Position numbers and translations under genes: made by a program
DNA from: Desulfocapsa sp050291935
Lineage (GTDB): Bacteria; Desulfobacterota; Desulfobulbia; Desulfobulbales; Desulfocapsaceae
Direction: 5' to 3'
Length of the DNA: 15,119 bases
Assembly: GCA_050291935.1 (NCBI GenBank)
Contig: JBNKKR010000066.1
Location: 1-15,119 of the forward strand
Notes under the pieces: model-generated
Database searches by the model: none
Told to the model about the DNA's origin: nothing
The model's input: only the letters and a program-made list of their open reading frames with translations
In this document: in pieces, positions 1-6,223 of the stretch
Position numbering within the stretch: position 1 is the stretch's first letter
Layout: each line of letters begins with the position of its first letter

Positions 1-14
1 TTAGGTGAAGCTAA
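1..14. promoter_or_regulatory. TTAG-N6-CTAA palindrome, site 1 (candidate DtxR-type operator)
   Basis: The first 14 bases read TTAGGTGAAGCTAA. This has the same half-sites and 6-base gap as three other sites in the window and resembles one half of the classic DtxR/IdeR box. It lies about 90 bp upstream of the promoter at 103-131, so it may be a distal site for that gene or belong to a gene outside the window. Assignment to a DtxR-family regulator is inference. Confidence 0.4.
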
Positions 15-102
15 AATTTATGTTGCTATGTACGGTATTTTATTCGGCAGGTCAATATAAATTGTACACATTATATATTTTTCGGACTGCCTAATTTTAT
101 CC

Positions 103-131
103 TTGACAACGAAACCTCTCTTCGTTATCCT
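103..131 (+). promoter_or_regulatory. sigma70-type promoter for the small exported Cys protein
   Basis: A perfect -35 TTGACA at 103-108 is followed after exactly 17 bases by TATCCT at 126-131, a weaker -10. The predicted transcript start near 138 leaves a leader of about 40 bases before the ATG at 177. The operator-like palindrome at 142-155 would lie just past the start point, where a bound repressor could block clearance. The rest of 1-164 holds no gene. Confidence 0.55.
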
Positions 132-141
132 CACCGCCAAG

Positions 142-155
142 TTAGTTATACCTAA
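142..155. promoter_or_regulatory. TTAG-N6-CTAA palindrome, site 2 (candidate DtxR-type operator)
   Basis: TTAGTTATACCTAA lies between the promoter at 103-131 and the ATG at 177. The half-sites and spacing are identical to sites 1, 3 and 4. A weaker look-alike, TTCG-N6-CTAA, is at 81-94. Binding by the DtxR-family protein encoded at 1713-2189 is inferred from this family's preference for TTAG/CTAA-type half-sites. Confidence 0.5.
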
Positions 156-176
156 ATTTTACCAATGAGGTCCAAG

Positions 177-491
177 ATGCGTTTACAAACATCCATTGCA
201 ATTATTACCCTGCTGCTTTCTGCCGCCACAGCCAATGCCCATACGCCTTTATGTTCCTGTTTTGACAATGGCGATAACACTATCACCTGTGAAGGCGGTT
301 TTTCCGATGGATCATCTGCTTCGGGAGTTACCATGCGGATTGAAACACCTGATGAACAGGTATTACTTGAAGGAAAAATGAATGAAGATTCTGAGTTCAC
401 CTTTGACAAACCAAAAGGTGATTACATGGTCATGTTCGATGCTGGAGAGGGCCATAGAATCAAAGTTCCCGGAAAAGAAATAGCCGAATAA
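177..491 (+). CDS. small exported Cys-containing protein (unknown function, possible metal handling)
   Basis: This 104-residue protein has a clear signal peptide (residues 1-21, ending ANA), so the mature chain would begin His-Thr-Pro-Leu-Cys with C26, C28 and C38 close behind. The C-terminal half looks like a small beta domain ending in GEGHRIKVPGKEI. An ATG at 165 is possible, but GAGGT at 167-171 fits the ATG at 177 as ribosome binding site. It is followed 64 bases later by a DUF4198 gene that is also exported with a mature N-terminal His; this order suggests joint work in the periplasm on a metal, probably iron or nickel. The TTAG-N6-CTAA site upstream suggests metal-dependent repression. 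I recognise no named family, so the function is open. Confidence 0.8.
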   Translation: MRLQTSIAIITLLLSAATANAHTPLCSCFDNGDNTITCEGGFSDGSSASGVTMRIETPDEQVLLEGKMNEDSEFTFDKPKGDYMVMFDAGEGHRIKVPGKEIAE

Positions 492-499
492 GCTATTTT

Positions 500-529
500 T
501 TTACAGTTAAACTTAGCTTCAACTAATAA
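500..529 (+). promoter_or_regulatory. weak promoter for the DUF4198 gene with embedded TTAG-N6-CTAA site
   Basis: TTTACA (500-505) and TAATAA (524-529), 18 bases apart, form a plausible promoter. The -10 starts at the second base of the CTAA half-site, the same geometry as in the porin promoter at 11309-11337. It may be a secondary promoter within a two-gene unit, because the gap to the upstream gene is only 64 bases. Confidence 0.35.
513..526. promoter_or_regulatory. TTAG-N6-CTAA palindrome, site 3 (candidate DtxR-type operator)
   Basis: TTAGCTTCAACTAA lies 29 bases before the ATG of the DUF4198 gene, across the candidate -35/-10 spacer. It is an exact match to the half-site and spacing rule shared with the three other sites. 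Confidence 0.5.
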
Positions 530-555
530 TATTACTACCACCAAAAGGAGAAATA

Positions 556-1371
556 ATGAAAAGAAAATTGATCACACTTCTGACAACTGCTGCAATTGCA
601 GGTTCTGCGGTCGTCGCCTCAGCACACTTCCAGATGATCTACACACCTGAGATGGCGATGGATAAGGGTGGCAACATTCCACTCAAGCTTGTCTTTACCC
701 ACCCTTTTGAGGCTGGTCATACCATGGATATGGGCAAACCAGAGCAGTTCTTTGTCGTCCGAACCAGGGGTGAAAACGAGCCCAAACAAAAAGATCTGCT
801 GGGAATGCTCAAACCCATCACCTGGAGCAGTCTAACCAATAGTGGCAAGGCGTATGAAACCACATATCAGGCACGCGGCGGTGATCACGCATTTTGTTTG
901 GTTCCTGAGCCTTATTTTGAGCCTGAGGAAGGAGCGTACATCAAACAAAATACCAAAATCATCGTGAATGTGGGTGGCGAGCCGGGAGCATGGAACGAAC
1001 CGGTTGGACTCCCCACAGAGATCGTTCCACTGGCAAAGCCCTATGACCGCTGGACAGGTAATGTCTTCCAGGGCCAGGTTCTTTTCAACGGGAAGCCGGT
1101 ACCAAATGCGGAAATAGAAATTGAGTATATGAACCACTTACCGATGCTTAATTCCAACTCCTTTGCCAAAGAAGCTGCAGTGCAAGCCCCTCAAGCTTCA
1201 TATGTTTTACAAACCATCTTTGCTGATGATAACGGAATTTTCACTTTTGGTATCCCTCGGGCAGGCTGGTGGGGATTTGCCGCCTTGGGTCTTGATCCTG
1301 ACTATACGTACAAAGGAAAAGAGTGCTCCCGTGACGCGGTGATCTGGATTCAGGCAAGGGACATGAAATAA
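556..1371 (+). CDS. DUF4198-domain periplasmic protein
   Basis: This 271-residue protein has a signal peptide (about 1-23, ending ASA) and a mature chain starting His-Phe-Gln-Met, which is typical of DUF4198 (PF10670) proteins. Most of the length is predicted beta-rich, with more conserved segments near LKLVFTHPFEAG (residues about 43-54), a central GNVFQGQVLFNGKPVPNAEIE stretch, and a C-terminal segment with GIPRAGWWGFAAL. Members are often found beside nickel/cobalt or iron uptake genes in deltaproteobacteria, and some have been labelled nickel-transport components. No transport partner is encoded next to it here. The ribosome binding site AAAGGAG at 543-549 fixes the ATG. A terminator-like hairpin follows at 1423-1466. 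The family call is solid; the substrate is unknown, and the neighbours favour iron. Confidence 0.82.
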   Translation: MKRKLITLLTTAAIAGSAVVASAHFQMIYTPEMAMDKGGNIPLKLVFTHPFEAGHTMDMGKPEQFFVVRTRGENEPKQKDLLGMLKPITWSSLTNSGKAYETTYQARGGDHAFCLVPEPYFEPEEGAYIKQNTKIIVNVGGEPGAWNEPVGLPTEIVPLAKPYDRWTGNVFQGQVLFNGKPVPNAEIEIEYMNHLPMLNSNSFAKEAAVQAPQASYVLQTIFADDNGIFTFGIPRAGWWGFAALGLDPDYTYKGKECSRDAVIWIQARDMK

Positions 1372-1422
1372 AAGATAAACAGTTCTTCGTATTTCCCATA
1401 AGCATCATAAGAAATACGCAAT

Positions 1423-1466
1423 AACGGCAGCCGGGGAATTTACAAGGACTATCCGGTTGCCGTTTT
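1423..1466 (+). terminator. terminator-like hairpin just before the FeoB-associated-type gene
   Basis: Arms at 1423-1434 and 1453-1464 (AACGGCAGCCGG pairing with CCGGTTGCCGTT, one G-T pair) form a 12-bp GC-rich stem with an 18-base loop, followed by only four Ts. A second, weaker hairpin precedes it (1388-1395 with 1411-1418, 8 bp). It probably ends the DUF4198 transcript. It abuts the GGGGGT ribosome binding site of the next gene, so partial read-through or attenuation is conceivable. Confidence 0.6.
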
Positions 1467-1476
1467 GGGGGTAATA

Positions 1477-1707
1477 ATGCAGCAATTTTGGGACTTCTTC
1501 ATAACCGGTATAGTTGTAGCTCTGGCGCTTTTGTATCTTTATCGAAAGTGTATTTGCAGCAATGGGTGTTCATGTGGTTCTTCATGTGCAAAAATGCGAA
1601 AGGGGAACTGCACTGTTCCACCTCCAAAAGTCAAAGCAGACTGCTGTGACCATAAAGCTGAGTTGAACAGATCGCCTGCTCGTATAAAATCTACAATCCA
1701 GGACTGA
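1477..1707 (+). CDS. FeoB-associated-type Cys-rich membrane protein
   Basis: This 76-residue protein has one N-terminal membrane helix (about residues 8-22, FITGIVVALALLYLY), followed by a Cys cluster (C25, C27, C31, C33, C37), then C45 and a C56-C57 pair before H59. This matches the small FeoB-associated Cys-rich membrane proteins (FeoB_associated family), usually encoded right after feoB and thought to assist Fe(II) uptake or handling. A TTG at 1465 opens the same frame, but the ATG at 1477 with GGGGG (1467-1471) in front is the better start. No FeoA or FeoB gene is present here, which is odd for this family. It lies 5 bases upstream of the DtxR-family gene, a common pairing that supports a role in iron. 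Confidence 0.75.
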   Translation: MQQFWDFFITGIVVALALLYLYRKCICSNGCSCGSSCAKMRKGNCTVPPPKVKADCCDHKAELNRSPARIKSTIQD

Positions 1708-1712
1708 AAAAT

Positions 1713-2189
1713 ATGCTCAAGAAAAAGACTCAGCTAAAAAAACTGAGCGCAAGCGCTGAAGACTACCTCGAAGCTATTTACCTCATATGTCAAGATCAGG
1801 GAGAAGCACGCTCCAAAGAAATCATGAATCGTCTTGGGGTAAGCGGTCCCTCTGTGACAGAAGCCTTGCAATTACTGAGCGAGAAAGGCTACGTCAACTA
1901 CGCACCTTACGAAACAATCACCTTAACAGCCAAAGGGACTAATATTGCCAAAGATATACTTCATCGGCACGAAACACTTCGTGATTTTTTTATCACCGTG
2001 TTGGGAGTTGACCCAAAAACGGCCGATGAGGGTGCTTGCATAATGGAGCACGCCACATCACCTGGAATCATAGACAAAATGGTAATATATACCCACTACG
2101 CCAGAAAGAAGTGCGGTAAAAGGGGATGTGACAAGGTTCACTGCTTTAGAGATTATCTGAAGAAGAATACAGATAACCAGCAAGCATGA
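1713..2189 (+). CDS. DtxR-family metal-dependent transcriptional repressor
   Basis: This 158-residue protein has a winged helix-turn-helix at about 14-76 (SAEDYLEAIY, then a helix near 44-58) and an iron-dependent-repressor dimerisation domain at about 80-140. Likely metal ligands by alignment with DtxR and MntR are D17 and E20, H86 in RHETL, and C109, E112 and H113 in EGACIMEH. Cys at 109 matches DtxR C102, an Fe(II)-type feature, while D17 is like MntR, so the metal is not certain. There is no SH3-like third domain. The tail has an unusual C134-x4-C139-x4-C144 motif with H143. It starts 5 bases after the FeoB-associated-type gene and is probably translationally coupled to it. It is the best candidate to bind the four TTAG-N6-CTAA sites. 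Confidence 0.85.
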   Translation: MLKKKTQLKKLSASAEDYLEAIYLICQDQGEARSKEIMNRLGVSGPSVTEALQLLSEKGYVNYAPYETITLTAKGTNIAKDILHRHETLRDFFITVLGVDPKTADEGACIMEHATSPGIIDKMVIYTHYARKKCGKRGCDKVHCFRDYLKKNTDNQQA

Positions 2190-2204
2190 AGTTCTTGAAA
2201 AACC

Positions 2205-2237
2205 TTGACCCTCCCCACATATGCAATTAAGTTGCAT
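2205..2237 (+). promoter_or_regulatory. promoter with Zur-type palindrome before the permease pair
   Basis: TTGACC (2205-2210), a 17-base spacer and TAAGTT (2228-2233) form a promoter whose -10 lies inside the palindrome ATGCAATTAAGTTGCAT (2221-2237; arms ATGCAA/TTGCAT, 5-base centre). The znuA promoter has the same elements in the same register, so both are very likely controlled by one repressor, Zur. The expected transcript start near 2240 leaves about 48 bases of leader. Confidence 0.7.
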
Positions 2238-2287
2238 TTCATTATTATCTTGTACCCTCTATTTTTCCAGCTCGGTATTTGTTTCCA

Positions 2288-3364
2288 ATGGCCCTACAAC
2301 CTCTACAGCAAATTCCTCTCTTTAAGCCTGAAAAGCAAAACGACATTTCCCCCTTATCCACTGAGCTTGCCTGGGCTATTGAGCTCACTTTTCTTACTGT
2401 TGCTGTCCTTGTCTACTACATGGGGAAAAGCCCAACCTGGAAAGAGCTTATTGATAATATTTCTATAAATTTCCTGGCAATTATTGTTGAGGCATTACCT
2501 TTTATGCTCATAGGATCGCTTGCAGGGGGAATTATTGAGATCTTTGTATCGGTAAGCTGGGTAGAAAGGGTGTTTCAACAGCGAAAAACAAGGGCCGTTT
2601 TTCTAGCTGGTGGGATGGGACTTTTCTTCCCGGTCTGTGAGTGCGCCATTATCCCGGTGGTCAGAAGACTGCTTGGCAAGGGCATTCCTTTTGGCGCGGC
2701 CATAACCTTTCTGTTGGCCGGTCCCATCGTCAATGTCATTGTGGCCGCTTCCACGGCCATAGCCTACAGCTTTGACTGGAGCTTTGTTATTATCCGTCTG
2801 CTTAGCGGCTACACTATTGCGGTTATGGTCGGTCTACTGCTCGGCCGTTTTTTCAATCAGAACAATGGGCTGCTATCTACCTGGAGCAAAACAGCCACCT
2901 GCTCATGTGGCCAGCATCATGCCCATACAACAGCTCCCTTCTCACGTCGTCTTCGTCATGCCATTGAACACGCCAGTGATGATTTCTTTGATGTTGGACG
3001 GTATCTTGTTATTGGTGCCTTTATTGCCGCCATACTGCGCAGTTCTGTTTCCATGGCAACTTTTACCAACTTACTGGGCACCCCCTGGCTGGCCATTGGT
3101 GTAATGATGCTCATGGCTGTTCTTCTGAACCTCTGTAGTGAAGCGGACGCGTTTATTGCCGCAAGCTTCAGAGACCTATTACCCGGTAGTGCACAGATGG
3201 CCTTTATGGTTTTGGGACCAATGCTGGATATTAAGTTGATACTGATGTATTTCAGTGTATTTCGCAACAAGGTTATCGTGTCACTGATTGTCGCAGTGGT
3301 GCTATCGGTACTGCTTGGCATGCTCGGCCTGGAATATCTGCCTATCGCTCTGTTATGGGAGTAG
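2288..3364 (+). CDS. SO_0444/YcgR-type permease (COG0701), probably zinc-linked
   Basis: This 358-residue polytopic membrane protein of the COG0701/DUF318 permease family has about eight hydrophobic helices in two halves. Each half carries a signature: FFPVCECAIIPVVRR at about 113-127 with the Cys117-Glu-Cys119 motif, and NLCSEADAFIAASF in the second half. The loop between the halves contains TCSCGQHHAH, a likely cytosolic metal-binding patch. Some relatives are annotated as Cu/Zn efflux or arsenical permeases, but the pairing with a TIGR03943/DUF1980 partner and the Zur-type box favour a zinc-starvation role. The in-frame TTG at 2279 would add three residues; the ATG at 2288 is preferred, although its ribosome binding site is poor. 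The next gene begins 3 bases after the stop. The direction of transport is not shown by the sequence. Confidence 0.85.
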   Translation: MALQPLQQIPLFKPEKQNDISPLSTELAWAIELTFLTVAVLVYYMGKSPTWKELIDNISINFLAIIVEALPFMLIGSLAGGIIEIFVSVSWVERVFQQRKTRAVFLAGGMGLFFPVCECAIIPVVRRLLGKGIPFGAAITFLLAGPIVNVIVAASTAIAYSFDWSFVIIRLLSGYTIAVMVGLLLGRFFNQNNGLLSTWSKTATCSCGQHHAHTTAPFSRRLRHAIEHASDDFFDVGRYLVIGAFIAAILRSSVSMATFTNLLGTPWLAIGVMMLMAVLLNLCSEADAFIAASFRDLLPGSAQMAFMVLGPMLDIKLILMYFSVFRNKVIVSLIVAVVLSVLLGMLGLEYLPIALLWE

Positions 3365-3367
3365 GTT

Positions 3368-4084
3368 ATGAATATACTGCATTTCCTTAAGATCACTCTC
3401 CTGGGGTTATGGGCCTTTTTTTTCTGCTGGCTTGCAACACTTGGCAAGACACATCTGGCCAGGCTGTTACATCCAGACCTCTGGTGGCTTGTCATTGGCG
3501 CTGCTGTTATTCTACTCCTTTTCCTCGCGGTAAATTTAAAAAGACAGGTTGCCAAAAAAACACAACTATCATTGGGACTGCAGTGGCCATCACTGGCGAT
3601 TTTACTGCTTCCTTTGTTCTATTTTACCCACACCCAGTCTGCACGGTTTAATAGCAGCACATTTGCCAAGAGAAGTCTACAAACGGAGGACGGATTTCTT
3701 CAATGGAGTTTCGATGACAAAGTTGCAGCAAAACTGAGGGCCTATGAAGAAGAAAACAAGGAAGTATCACTGACAAAACTTTTTCTGCAGACCAAAAAAT
3801 ACACAGGCAAAGAGGTTGAAGTGGTCTGCCAGAGCTTTGTGGACAAGCGAATACCGGGCAATCATCTGGCGTGTTATCGATACCTTATAACGTGCTGTGC
3901 AGCAGATGCCAGGCCAATCTTCGTCTTTGTTGAGCCTTCCGAGGGAACAACCATTGAAAATGACAAATGGATTAAAGTGCGGGGTACAATGGGAGTAACA
4001 AGCAATTCAGACATAGAGATACCCATCATTACAGCCGACTCCATACTCTATGTGGAAGAACCGACATTCCCTTACGCCTTTTAA
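3368..4084 (+). CDS. TIGR03943/DUF1980 (YcgQ-like) membrane protein
   Basis: This 238-residue protein has three membrane segments (about 5-25, 38-56 and 73-88) and an outside-facing or soluble domain from about 105. That domain contains the family's YLITCCAADARPIFVFVE stretch with C176-C177, preceded by GKEVEVVCQSFVD, and then KWIKVRGTMG. TIGR03943/DUF1980 (COG3689) proteins are almost always encoded with a COG0701 permease and are thought to be its partner subunit. It overlaps no gene and sits 3 bases after the permease stop, so the two form one unit under the Zur-type promoter at 2205-2237. The CC-A-D segment is a plausible metal or redox site. No clear terminator was found in the 120 bases after it. 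Confidence 0.85.
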   Translation: MNILHFLKITLLGLWAFFFCWLATLGKTHLARLLHPDLWWLVIGAAVILLLFLAVNLKRQVAKKTQLSLGLQWPSLAILLLPLFYFTHTQSARFNSSTFAKRSLQTEDGFLQWSFDDKVAAKLRAYEEENKEVSLTKLFLQTKKYTGKEVEVVCQSFVDKRIPGNHLACYRYLITCCAADARPIFVFVEPSEGTTIENDKWIKVRGTMGVTSNSDIEIPIITADSILYVEEPTFPYAF

Positions 4085-4149
4085 AAGAAAACACAAAGAA
4101 CGACCACGCTTTTACCAAGAGTCTGCCTTTTCCCGCTCCCACAAACACG

Positions 4150-4197
4150 CATTTCGTAAACACATTTGACAAAATGCATATCATTTCGTAAAATGAT
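4150..4197 (+). promoter_or_regulatory. strong promoter with direct repeats before the truncated ATPase
   Basis: TTGACA (4166-4171), a 17-base spacer and TAAAAT (4189-4194) make a near-consensus promoter. An 11-base direct repeat CATTTCGTAAA occurs at 4150-4160 and 4182-4192, 32 bases apart (about three helical turns), bracketing the -35. The second copy lies in an inverted repeat (ATCATTT-N4-AAATGAT, 4180-4197) over the -10. This looks like a repressed promoter. It now points into a headless gene. Confidence 0.5.
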
Positions 4198-4204
4198 TAT
4201 CTAA

Positions 4205-5038
4205 ACAAGTTCAGTAGCCCTGGCAATTGCTCAATCCGCTTATGACCTGTCTCGTCGCGTTCATATCCTGAAACTACCTCTCTTTTCTCTTAGAGAGTAC
4301 TTATACTTCAGTAACGATGTCCTACTGCCGACTCTCAGCATTGAGGATATTATTAAACAGAATTGGACCGGCGACCACCTCCGTCACGGTTACCTTTTTG
4401 ACGAATACCTCCGTGGTAGTCTGCTCCCCTTCGCACTGGACGAACCTGCTCCGCTCCCTCTTCTCGCTAATATTCTAAAAAAGATCATTACTCGCGACAT
4501 CCCTCAGATCATACCGCTTTTAGTGGAAGAACTCCCCGTCATTGAAAAAATGCTGAAGTTCATAGGCAAATCCACAGTTGATGGCATAAATTATTCCTCA
4601 ATTTCAAGAAATGTAGGAATTACAAAATATAAAGCAGAATCCTACCTGGACATCCTTACACAGGCGCTGGTTACACATGTTATCTTCCCAAAGGGCACTG
4701 GTGTCATGAGGGAGCCCAAGGTACTCTTGACTCCACCGTCCCGTCTTCTCTATAACAATTATGAGTATTCCATTGGAGGCTTACGTGAGGATTTTTTCGC
4801 TGAAATGTTGAGCAGCGCATCCATTGAATTTCATTATCTCAAAAGTACCAGGGGGAGCAAGACTCCCGATTTCCTGGTACGAGACAAACAGGGAGATATT
4901 GTTCTTGAAGTTGGCGGGAAGGGGAAAGGTCGTTCACAGTTCAAAGGTATAAAAGTGAATCGCAAAATTATCTTATCGCATGGTGCTGAGATCGACGATA
5001 TTCGACGCCCACTGTTTCTTCTCGGCTATCTGTATTAA
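4205..5038 (+). pseudogene. 5'-truncated AAA+ ATPase (DUF4143, COG1373 type)
   Basis: The frame is open for 277 codons from 4205 to the stop at 5036-5038, but has no ATG near its beginning; a stop at 4202-4204 precedes it and the first usable start is a GTG at 4523. The reading begins SSVALAIAQSAYDLSRRV, the segment that in these ATPases follows the TG of the TGSS sensor motif, then has LFSLREYLYF. A DUF4143-like part with a winged-helix-like middle (about codons 100-190) and a PDFLV...ILEVGGKGKGRSQFKG nuclease-like end follows. The P-loop and Walker B part (roughly 120 residues) is missing. These proteins are poorly understood and often mobile or toxin-antitoxin-associated. It splits two Zur-linked operons, which suggests insertion and decay. 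Confidence 0.8.
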
Positions 5039-5167
5039 AAGTGAACGCCTCAAGCTACTTGATACAAGCCGTAATACAGATTTTTTTTTGCTGTTACTTT
5101 TCTTCCGCTGCTTTCTGCGGATGGACACCCATTTGAAGCTACCGGATTACAATGGGAGAAAAACAAG

Positions 5168-5201
5168 TTGACCGCCCTGCCAGATGCAATTAAATTGCAT
5201 C
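5168..5201 (+). promoter_or_regulatory. promoter with Zur box before znuA
   Basis: TTGACC (5168-5173), a 17-base spacer and TAAATT (5191-5196) form the promoter. The perfect 19-bp palindrome GATGCAATTAAATTGCATC (5183-5201) covers the -10. It is almost the same as the site at 2221-2237 in both palindrome and position. Placed directly before znuACB, it is a very good Zur operator candidate. Confidence 0.8.
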
Positions 5202-5239
5202 ATTATTTATTTGTTTTCACCATACCAAGGGAGGCTCGA

Positions 5240-6223
5240 ATGAAACGTTTTCTTGTAGCACTAACAATTTGCTATTGTACTTTATTCCTGACAACTCAAC
5301 TGACACTCGCCACGGACAAACCCACGGTTTTCGTCAGCATAGTTCCCCAGAAATTTTTTGTGCAACAGATTTGCAAGGATTCTGTCAATGTTGAGGTGAT
5401 GGTACAGCCGGGAGCCAGCCCCGCCACGTATGAGCCAAAATCATCCCAGATGAAACAACTTGCCTCAACCAGTGTTTATTTCGCCATCGGTGTTCCATTC
5501 GAGCATGCCTGGCTTGAAAAAATTGCCGGAGTCAACCCTGAGATGAAGATTATTCATACCGACAAGGGGATTACGAAGCTGGCCATGGCCAAACATTCAC
5601 ATGGTCATGAACAGCACGATCATGCAGGTCACGATAAAAAACACCATACGGAAGAAGCGAAGGGACACGAGGAACACGAAGATGACCATCATGGAAAACA
5701 TGCCGATAACCACCATGAAGAAGGACATGACCATGGCATACTCGATCCACATATCTGGCTTTCCCCCGCCTTGGTAAAAAAACAGGCCGCCACAATAACC
5801 GAGGCACTGACAACTATCCTTCCGGAGAAAAAAAATCTTTTTAGGCAAAACTTTGATGCCTTTGCCAGGGAGATTGATAGCCTCGATAGTGATTTACATG
5901 CCACCTTTACAGGAAAGCAAGGGAAGAAGTTTATGGTTTTTCACCCTAGCTGGGGATATTTTGCCCATGACTATGGTTTGGAACAGATCGCCATCGAAAT
6001 TGAAGGAAAAAATCCAAAACCAGCACAACTTGCGCAGTTAATCGAACATGCTCGGGAACATGACATCCATGTTGTTTTTGTCCAGCCGCAATTCTCTACC
6101 AAGAGTGCTGAAATAGTAGCTAGAGAAATCAATGGAAAGGTTATTCCCGTTAACCCACTGGCTGCGGATTGGCTGTCCAACTTACGACATGTAGCTGGAA
6201 CCCTCAAAAACGCACTACGATAA
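5240..6223 (+). CDS. znuA: zinc ABC transporter substrate-binding protein ZnuA
   Basis: This 327-residue cluster A-I metal-binding protein captures periplasmic Zn(II) for the ZnuBC transporter. It has a signal peptide (about 1-25), then FVSIVPQKFFVQQI. A His-rich loop at about 117-165 holds 17 His in 47 residues. Conserved ligands are H171 in DPHIWLSP, H235 in FHPSWGYF and a C-terminal Asp in NPLAADW. The usual first ligand, the His in a PH-x-Y-E-type motif, is absent: the segment is GASPATYEPK (58-67). E88 or H89 in VPFEHAW may substitute. The frame extends back to a TTG at 5168 that lies in the promoter; the ATG at 5240 with AAGGGAGG before it is the start. The stop overlaps the znuC ATG. 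Confidence 0.92.
   Translation: MKRFLVALTICYCTLFLTTQLTLATDKPTVFVSIVPQKFFVQQICKDSVNVEVMVQPGASPATYEPKSSQMKQLASTSVYFAIGVPFEHAWLEKIAGVNPEMKIIHTDKGITKLAMAKHSHGHEQHDHAGHDKKHHTEEAKGHEEHEDDHHGKHADNHHEEGHDHGILDPHIWLSPALVKKQAATITEALTTILPEKKNLFRQNFDAFAREIDSLDSDLHATFTGKQGKKFMVFHPSWGYFAHDYGLEQIAIEIEGKNPKPAQLAQLIEHAREHDIHVVFVQPQFSTKSAEIVAREINGKVIPVNPLAADWLSNLRHVAGTLKNALR

Noticed and set aside
2205..2468. An 87-codon rightward open frame beginning at the TTGACC of the Zur-type promoter.
   Set aside because: It overlaps the promoter and the permease gene in another frame and has a low-complexity Leu/Ser/Phe-rich product; it is a shadow of the permease.
5168..5239. N-terminal extension of ZnuA from the TTG at 5168.
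   Set aside because: It would translate the promoter and Zur box; the ATG at 5240 has a good ribosome binding site and starts a proper signal peptide.
5571..5904. Leftward open frames opposite the His-rich part of znuA.
   Set aside because: They arise because His codons (CAT/CAC) read as Met/Val on the other strand; no ribosome binding site or recognisable protein.
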